The position numbers and the translations under genes were made by a program. Under the pieces are notes generated by a model. It was given only the letters and a program-made list of their open reading frames with translations, was not told the origin of the DNA and did not search any database. DNA of 64,000 nt from Lumbricus terrestris (taxonomy: Eukaryota > Annelida > Clitellata > Crassiclitellata > Lumbricidae): the NCBI GenBank assembly GCA_949752735.1, contig OX457037.1, positions 38,201,096 through 38,265,095 of the forward strand, read 5' to 3'. This document shows positions 57,917 through 64,000 of this stretch, piece after piece (the stretch's first letter is position 1; each line of letters begins with the position of its first letter).

Positions 57917-60900
57917 GTATGTAGGCCTTTTATAGGTTCTCTTTGTTTCTCTTTTAGTTTGCTCCCAGCATTTAGTAAACGGAATGGAATCGATATGTCG
58001 TGTGTGCGTTCGCGGTGGTTGGGGTCACTAATGGTCAATTCTACAAAAATTGTAAACAAGCAAGTCTCCTTGACTGATCATGTTGACAGTATCTGCTGCT
58101 CATATCTTTACCACCTGTACTATCCACCACTGTCTGTTGTTTCCTGTGGCCACCACTTAAATTCATGCACTTACCTGTACTCAGGTGGACTTTGGAAGTG
58201 CTGAACTTTCACTGGCTGATGTTTCAAAGCTTCAGTCTGTTCTTATTCCTGCTGTCTATCTGTGTACTACACAGGCTCTTGGCCACTCTATCGGACTTGC
58301 ATAGATTTGATGGAATTGTTTAAATATAATTTTCTTTAATCATTTCTTTCATTGTGACTGGCTGTCGTATGTCTGTAAGACCTCAATAAAAATGAATATA
58401 TATCATCAGCATCATCTGACCCTGGGTTTGGCCACATTGCTTCCTTTATGTGGGACACTTTCTCATTCACTTCCGATAATTATCAGAGTATTCGGTTCAA
58501 GATCCTTGTTCATTACTGTCTTGACTCAGCTCCATCATACGATAGGAACTTCTGCAGTTCACTCTACTCAGTCCTGTGTCCATTCAGCCGCCCATGGCCT
58601 CCTTTGCATATGTGAGACCCACCAGCTAGAATTGCCTTTGTTAAGAGCTACAGCTCGAGCTCCTCCTCAGTTTATCCATTCCATAGTTTTGCAAGTTCCT
58701 ATTCTTTGACAGTTATTTTTCACTGGTTTGGTTTGGGAATGCCACTGATGTTTTATGAACTGGATTCTCTCCTCCAGACAAAATGGGAGGTCGTCATCTG
58801 ATAACTGACAGTTACATTCTGTTTTTAATGTTTGTTTATTTATGTTTCTTTTTTACAGATGAGTTTAAAAGACAAGGAGTCATCTCGAAAGGAGGCAAGT
58901 GCTGTGCTACTAAGCAAGTTATTTAGCAAGTTATTAGGATTGGGCCATGGTCTCCAGCTATCTTTGCTACTGCAGCCCACTTACTGGCATTTCAAAAGCT
59001 AACATACTTAGACTTAACGGAATCAAAAATACCTTGGCCAGAGCTATCACTAAAACTTCAGAATATGAGCATGCATCACCAATCACAGTTCATAGAAAGC
59101 GCAGAACTTTAAAGACTAGGCTAATTATATGCAAGACTCTGTATATCAGTCAATCAAATTATCTTCAATCTTTGCTGATTCCAAGGACCCATCTGCACTT
59201 AACCAGTTCTTCCAAATATCTCAATGTGACTGTTCCATTGCAAAAGACAGATCTTGGTTGGCATGCTTTTCTTGTGATGGTCCTAGACTCTGCAGCTTCA
59301 CTTTGCAAAGTCTGTTCTGGCCTTCAGGTCTCATCTGGAAACTCATCTTTTCCTGGATTCCTTTCCTCCATAGGTGTGTCCAACTGTCCATAGACTTACT
59401 ATATTCGTTTGCCACTTTCTTGTGAGTTCTGACTGGACTCGCACTGGAAATGTTATTCTCTGATTTTGATTAATAATGACTGTCAACTAATGATTCGAGC
59501 ATTCTAACAGTGGTGTTATAGAAGTTCTTAGATTATATTAAATGTTTTAGATTAGAGACATATCTATATGGTCAGTTTAGTCAAAGTGTTTTAATAAGAA
59601 TTTGAGTTTATTGAGTGCTGGCTTAATTGGTTAACTTTCGGTCGAAGACAACAACAAAATTTTATGTACTATTTCTTTTACAACACAGAAATGCAAACAA
59701 ATAAGCAAGTAGATATAGTGAACCTACCAGGCATCCAACACATAGAGCACCGATAAACTAGACGTCAAGTGCCACATGTCGTGTATTTAGTCATTAATTA
59801 GTATACTTAGGCTTCTTGTTATGCAACGTAGTAGCATCTGAAGTGTTTCAAGTCCTCCTCGGAACTGAACTGAAATACACTTGATTTTATACTATGCTTG
59901 AGCCTACTGAAATGTTGTTGTTAGATTTTAATTATCCTTTCAATTTCCACTGTGACTACTTTCTTGGTACGGTCAATATGTCATTGTTTCCAATTAGAAG
60001 TAATGGATGCAATCATGTTTTGTTTAGAATAATGGGATGCAATCATGTTTAGAAGTAACAGGAAGCGGTCATAATTCCTTTTAAGATGTAACATGATGCA
60101 ATTTAAGTGTTTCCATTTAAAAGTAATAGGATGCAATCATGTTTGCATAACTTTAGAAGTAACAGGATGCAATCATGATTACTGGTACATTAAGAAGTAA
60201 TAGAATGTAATAGTGTTTCCATTTAGAAGTACCGTAATAGAATGGAATTATGCTCGCATAAATTTAGAAGCAACAGTATGCAGTCAAGACTCCATTAAGG
60301 AGTTATAGTATGTAATCATATTTGCATTTAGAAGTAATTGGATGCGATCAATATTTCCATTTAGCAGTGGTAGGATGCAGTCAAATTTTCCATTTAGAAG
60401 CGATAGGATGCAGCCACGTCTCCATTTAGTAGTAATGCGGTGCCATCATGTTTCCATTTAGAACAATTGGATACAAACATGATTCCATTTTGAAGTAAGA
60501 GGATGCAACCATGTTTTCATTTAAAAGTAATAGGCTGCAATATTATGTTTGCATTTGCATGTAACATTTAGGTCTAATAGGACGTAACCATGTTTCCATT
60601 TAGAAGTACTTAATAGAATGCAGTCCTGTTTGCATTTAGAAGTGATGGCCTCCCTGCAATTACTGCATGATGAGGCAAGTGCAACGACCGTATCCCCTCT
60701 GTTTTATGCTTTGTTAAGCTGGTGGGTCTTCATCAGAACTGAGGATAGGAATCGGCTGAACCGATTTTTGCAATGAACTGGATAAATTTGATATCTTTCA
60801 CATAATGCACCTGACATCTGGAATATGGTATGCAATGCCCAGAGTAGACTACTTAAAGCTGTTAGCAGGAATGCATCCTGTCTTCTGCAGACCTTGTTCC

Positions 60901-63900
60901 TGCAAATCATCATATATGGCTATAGCCTTTGCCATAGTACCTCTTGATTTCGAGTGTCAGAACTAGCTACCTGTCAGGTTTCTATAAAGGAGCTTGCTAA
61001 AAAATAACACTCAGGCACTAATCCACAGAACTTAACTCTGTCTCAATTCACTTCACCCTGTAACCTGTTGCAACTTGTCAAACGTATTTGTATTATTATT
61101 ATTATATTCAATTTTTAACAGGTCACTGTGCTCGCTCAGCTTAAACACAGCAACATTGTCTCGTTTGTCGACTCTTTTGAAGGTGAAATTAAATCCTCTA
61201 CCCTTAATATTCAATATATGCAATCCTGAGTATTTCTGTGTTCTTGTATGTATACCTGTGTGCATTTCAGAGTCTGTCTTCTGTTCTTAACAAATTAATT
61301 TTTTCAAACAGTATAATGTAGTTTTTTACCTGAGTTTTTAGGGCCTTTGGCTTTAACAAGTCATGTTGATACTAAGTGGACACCATTCTATCAAACTGCC
61401 GGGTTGAAAAATAAGGCCAGTTTTGATGGGAACATTGTGTGTTGTATTTGTCTATAATTGACATAATAACATGTCCATAATTACAGCATTCTGATCTGTG
61501 ATAATACATCTTAATGCCTTGGTTTGGTTGTTATGCATTTTGTGGATCTGTAGAAGTTCATAAGTAGAAGCATCTGTAATGCAATTTAGTTTTGACCAGA
61601 ATCTAGTGGAGTGTGCAGTTATTTTTTTTGCCTTTCTCTGTCTTTAATCATGTGTGCTTATCTTCTTGCTTGATTATTTTTGTAGCTCATGGTTATCTTC
61701 ACATCGTTATGGACTTCTGTGATGGTGGTAAGTGGAGATAAATGAAATATCATATGATAATAATAATAATTTTTCTTTGTCGAACAATTCGGTTGACAGA
61801 CTGCACCCGGTTATCGTATGCACCATACAGTTATGCAATTGAAACAATTCACAAGAAAACAGTTAATCTCAAATCACGAATCTTCACTACTGGTACTAAC
61901 AAACGGTCTGCAATACAACGGCGCTAATACCAGCCTACATAGCACGCCTATCCTGCGGGGCTCCGGGAATCGAACTCTAGTTTGCTGATCTCTATACCAG
62001 TGTGTTATCCAATGCACCACCGTCCGCCTGCTATAGTCATATGTTAATCATATTTTTAAAATTCTAATTCTTTTCAGTTTATAATGATTGAAAAAATTTA
62101 AATATTTAAGAATTTGCTGCTCAGTTGTTTGCTTCATACAGTTAGCCATGATTTATAAATCGTTTCAACCTAATACTCTTAGGTGGCCCTGGCATTTGAC
62201 ATTTGACCCTTTTTTGGTCTCCTGCTTAAACTGATGCTACTGGAAGACATGGTGTAATTACGACCTGTATTGTGCTGGTTTCCAAAATAAAATATGTTTT
62301 GTTGTCTTATTATTTCTATTATTATTGTTCTTGGTATTATAAATGAAATAAATGATAAATTTGAACACTTTTCGTAAATATTTAAATATGCATTAAGAGT
62401 TGCATGAAGTTTGTCTCTGTTTATTGGTCTTTCTATTTTGACGTCTTCCTTATGCAGGTCAGCTTAAATAGTAATTGTCTGCTTCATGTAGCTTGTGTAC
62501 TGTAACTTTCTGTATCAGAGTTATTTCAAATTTCGGCAGGTGACTTGCATCAGATGATTCTTGCCCAGAAGAACGCACACTTTCCTGAAGAAAAGGTAAA
62601 AGTCACTCTGGCAGGATAGGAAACACACTGATGTTCAGACTATTTTATTGTGATTAATTTTACATTTTGCCAGAAAATTGTAGTAATTCTTTGTTTTAGT
62701 ATATTTTTGGCTATCGTATAGACTTCTTTTATGACGATGATAGCCAATAATTATGTGAGAGTGAACATGGCCTATGAAAGGCAATCCTGTGGTAACAGTT
62801 GTACGGTTGTTAGTATTTCTTTAGCCAATGTTTGTCTATCCTCTTTCAGATTCTGGACTGGTTTGTCCAGATTTGTCTTGCTATGAAACACATTCACGAT
62901 CGAAAGATTCTCCATAGAGATATTAAAACTCAGGTAAGATTGTGATTTTATAGTGCATAGGCCTACTTTGCAGAGTTTTATTATATGCTGATATATGCTA
63001 TACAGTCATGTTTATTTTTTCCTCTTAAAATTGTGCTGACTAACGGAGCAGATGACGAAAATCAAGCTGTGACATTCACATGAATCTGGAAATGAAGTAT
63101 GGTAATTTTGGTAAACAGTCTCAATTTATATAGACACATTATATGTCGAATATCTCTCTATGTTTCCTACGTGCATACAGAACTTTCCTTATTACTATAG
63201 ATGTAAATGTATACACAATTTCCTCTATCGATTATATAGCCTTGACCTTGGCTTATTTTAAATGAACTGATGAGTTGAGATTCTTCACCATCATGGCCTA
63301 CTTTAATGAGTGTCATGTTTCTACTACAGGTCACACCATTGTATGTTTCTTATGAACTTAAAAACTGTCTTATTTAGCCGTGGTTGGACTGGGAGCGCTT
63401 CTGGATACATAATATACCTTGAAGGGCACAATGTAAAAACTCTCCTTGATTATAATACCGTTTAAGGTTTCTCATGTATGGACCATGCAAGCTTGAAATT
63501 AAATTCTCTGAGATAAGCCATCATTGATATAAATAAATGCAGGTGTTTGTATTAGTAATTAATGATCTTACGAATTAGATGTGGTACCACTGGCCAATAT
63601 CAGATAATTTTATATCATCAATCAGAAATGAGTTTTCTAAGATGTAATCCCAGTCAACTGAGGATTAATTTGTGAATGTAGAATCATTTTAAGATATAAT
63701 TGTTATGCATGACCAAATTAGCACATTCCTAGCATATCATATGCGTTACGTGACTTATGTGGTAGTGCTGTATGACTTGGTTAGGTTTCTTTTTTATGCT
63801 CTACTTAAGAAGCATTTCCAGTAAATCTGGTTATTGGACTGACAGATTCTGATTTAAGTTTAATTTAACCTCTTTTTAGATATAAATTGTATATTTACTG

Positions 63901-64000
63901 TCTCTGCTTGATGTTCATTCATTCTGTGCTTTCATTGTAGAATATTTTTCTGACGCAGCATGGTATTGTTAAGCTTGGAGATTTTGGAATTGCAAAGGTC
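57800..64000 (+). CDS. NEK1: NIMA-related protein kinase, NEK1-like (5' part, cut by window edge)
   Basis: Exons: 57800-57916, 58859-58894, 61122-61182, 61686-61727, 62540-62595, 62850-62933 and 63941 onward; 152 codons visible, phases all consistent. It is the N-terminal Ser/Thr kinase domain. Glycine loop G-E-G-A-F-G at residues 11-16, ATP lysine in VVIKK (K33), RKE glutamate at 51, HRD aspartate at 128, DFG aspartate at 146. Spacing equals human NEK1. [19 protein letters not shown] is nearly identical to NEK1; the MDKY start resembles NEK5, so the NEK1/NEK5 group is certain and the exact orthologue is not. Family members act in ciliogenesis and DNA-damage responses. Intron 2 uses a GC donor. 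The activation loop, the rest of the kinase and any coiled-coil tail lie to the right. Confidence 0.92.
58859..58894 (+). CDS. NEK1: NEK1-like exon 2 (12-codon microexon, GC donor)
   Basis: Acceptor [22 protein letters not shown], then GAG/GCAAGT. No in-frame GT donor nearby; the NEK1 counterpart is SSKEREESRRE. Confidence 0.88.
58940..59470 (+). mobile_element. Decayed LINE ORF2 C-terminus, second lineage
   Basis: Frame carries [39 protein letters not shown] and then shifts. The NTLARxxTKTS and PSYLxSLL-like blocks are typical of non-LTR reverse transcriptase C-termini. Not the same family as 27725-28190. Confidence 0.6.
59995..60650. repeat. Degenerate minisatellite, about 30-45 bp units
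   Basis: The motif TTCCATTTAGAAGTAATAGG followed by ATGCAATCATG recurs about 15-18 times with heavy divergence and indels across 650 bp of NEK1-like intron 2. Confidence 0.9.
61122..61182 (+). CDS. NEK1: NEK1-like exon 3
   Basis: Acceptor TTTTTAACAG, donor [27 protein letters not shown] plus one base. Confidence 0.94.
61686..61727 (+). CDS. NEK1: NEK1-like exon 4
   Basis: Acceptor TTTTTGTAG, donor [21 protein letters not shown] plus one base; hinge region. Confidence 0.94.
61757..62036 (-). mobile_element. tRNA-derived SINE, family 2 (copy with head)
   Basis: 280 bp on the minus strand. Head GGTGGTGCATTGGATAAC, box B GAGTTCGATTCC, body CGGTTGACAGACTGC, and a TTATTA-type 3' tail. Target duplication TCATATG on both sides (61750-61756, 62037-62043). 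Confidence 0.88.
62540..62595 (+). CDS. NEK1: NEK1-like exon 5
   Basis: Acceptor TTTCGGCAG, donor AAG/GTAAAA. Completes Gly, then [18 protein letters not shown]. Confidence 0.93.
62850..62933 (+). CDS. NEK1: NEK1-like exon 6 (catalytic loop)
   Basis: Acceptor CTCTTTCAG, donor [37 protein letters not shown]. Confidence 0.96.
63378..63435 (+). mobile_element. LINE/SINE shared-tail fragment
   Basis: CCGTGGTTGGACTGGGAGCG, then CTTCTGGATAC and CCTTGAAGGGCACAATGTAA; eroded copy of the shared tail. Confidence 0.55.
63941..64000 (+). CDS. NEK1: NEK1-like exon 7 (DFG; continues or ends at window edge)
   Basis: Acceptor TTTCATTGTAG, phase 0. [20 protein letters not shown] to the last base. AAG/GTC at 63995-64000 could be a donor or coding. 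Confidence 0.93.

Noticed and set aside
58392..58709. Plus-strand 105-codon frame in the kinase intron
   Set aside because: No family similarity recognised, and it would break the NEK1-like reading frame if spliced in.

Overview
The window is metazoan nuclear DNA. Coding sequence is split into short exons bounded by GT-AG introns, and the rest is dense with SINEs, LINE 3' fragments, hAT-like MITEs, Helitrons, minisatellites and microsatellites. Gene content (TMEM132, DNAAF10/WDR92, CRLS1, COA4, a NEK1-like kinase) is typical of bilaterians. Intron sizes and repeat style suggest a marine invertebrate, but I cannot fix the phylum from this sequence. Most open frames in the window come from simple repeats or lie antisense to exons. 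The real exons were found by reading splice sites, phases and protein-family similarity.

Layout. 1-29,373 (+): 3' two thirds of a TMEM132-family gene, seven coding exons ending in a complete C-terminus, with its 3'UTR probably ending just after an AATAAA at 30,463. Its introns hold most of the tandem repeats. 29.4-35.1 kb: tail-to-tail intergenic DNA with repeats. 35,136-43,344 (-): complete eight-exon DNAAF10/WDR92 (354 codons). 45,590-51,387 (-): complete seven-exon cardiolipin synthase CRLS1 (370 codons). 55,130-56,407 (-): complete two-exon COA4 (69 codons), a twin CX9C protein. 57,800-64,000 (+): first seven coding exons of a NEK1/NEK5-type kinase, cut by the window edge inside the catalytic domain. 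COA4 and the kinase are head to head across 1.4 kb.

The genes do not form an operon-like unit. CRLS1 and COA4 both serve the mitochondrial inner membrane and intermembrane space. DNAAF10 and NEK1-type kinases are both linked to cilia. TMEM132 is a single-pass neural adhesion-type membrane protein. I treat the neighbourhood as ordinary.

Points most worth a second look: (1) the 5' splice site of CRLS1 exon 2 is the first unit of a 20-bp minisatellite that repeats the same donor sequence into the intron; (2) a tRNA-derived SINE and a LINE family share the same 3' tail, consistent with a mobilising partnership; (3) a roughly 110-bp element with no visible pol III boxes occurs five times, four of them with 8-13 bp target duplications; (4) a GC-AG intron in the kinase gene; (5) many hAT-like MITEs with exact 8-bp target duplications, one nested in a retroelement; (6) a 302-bp fold-back element with 52-bp identical ends.
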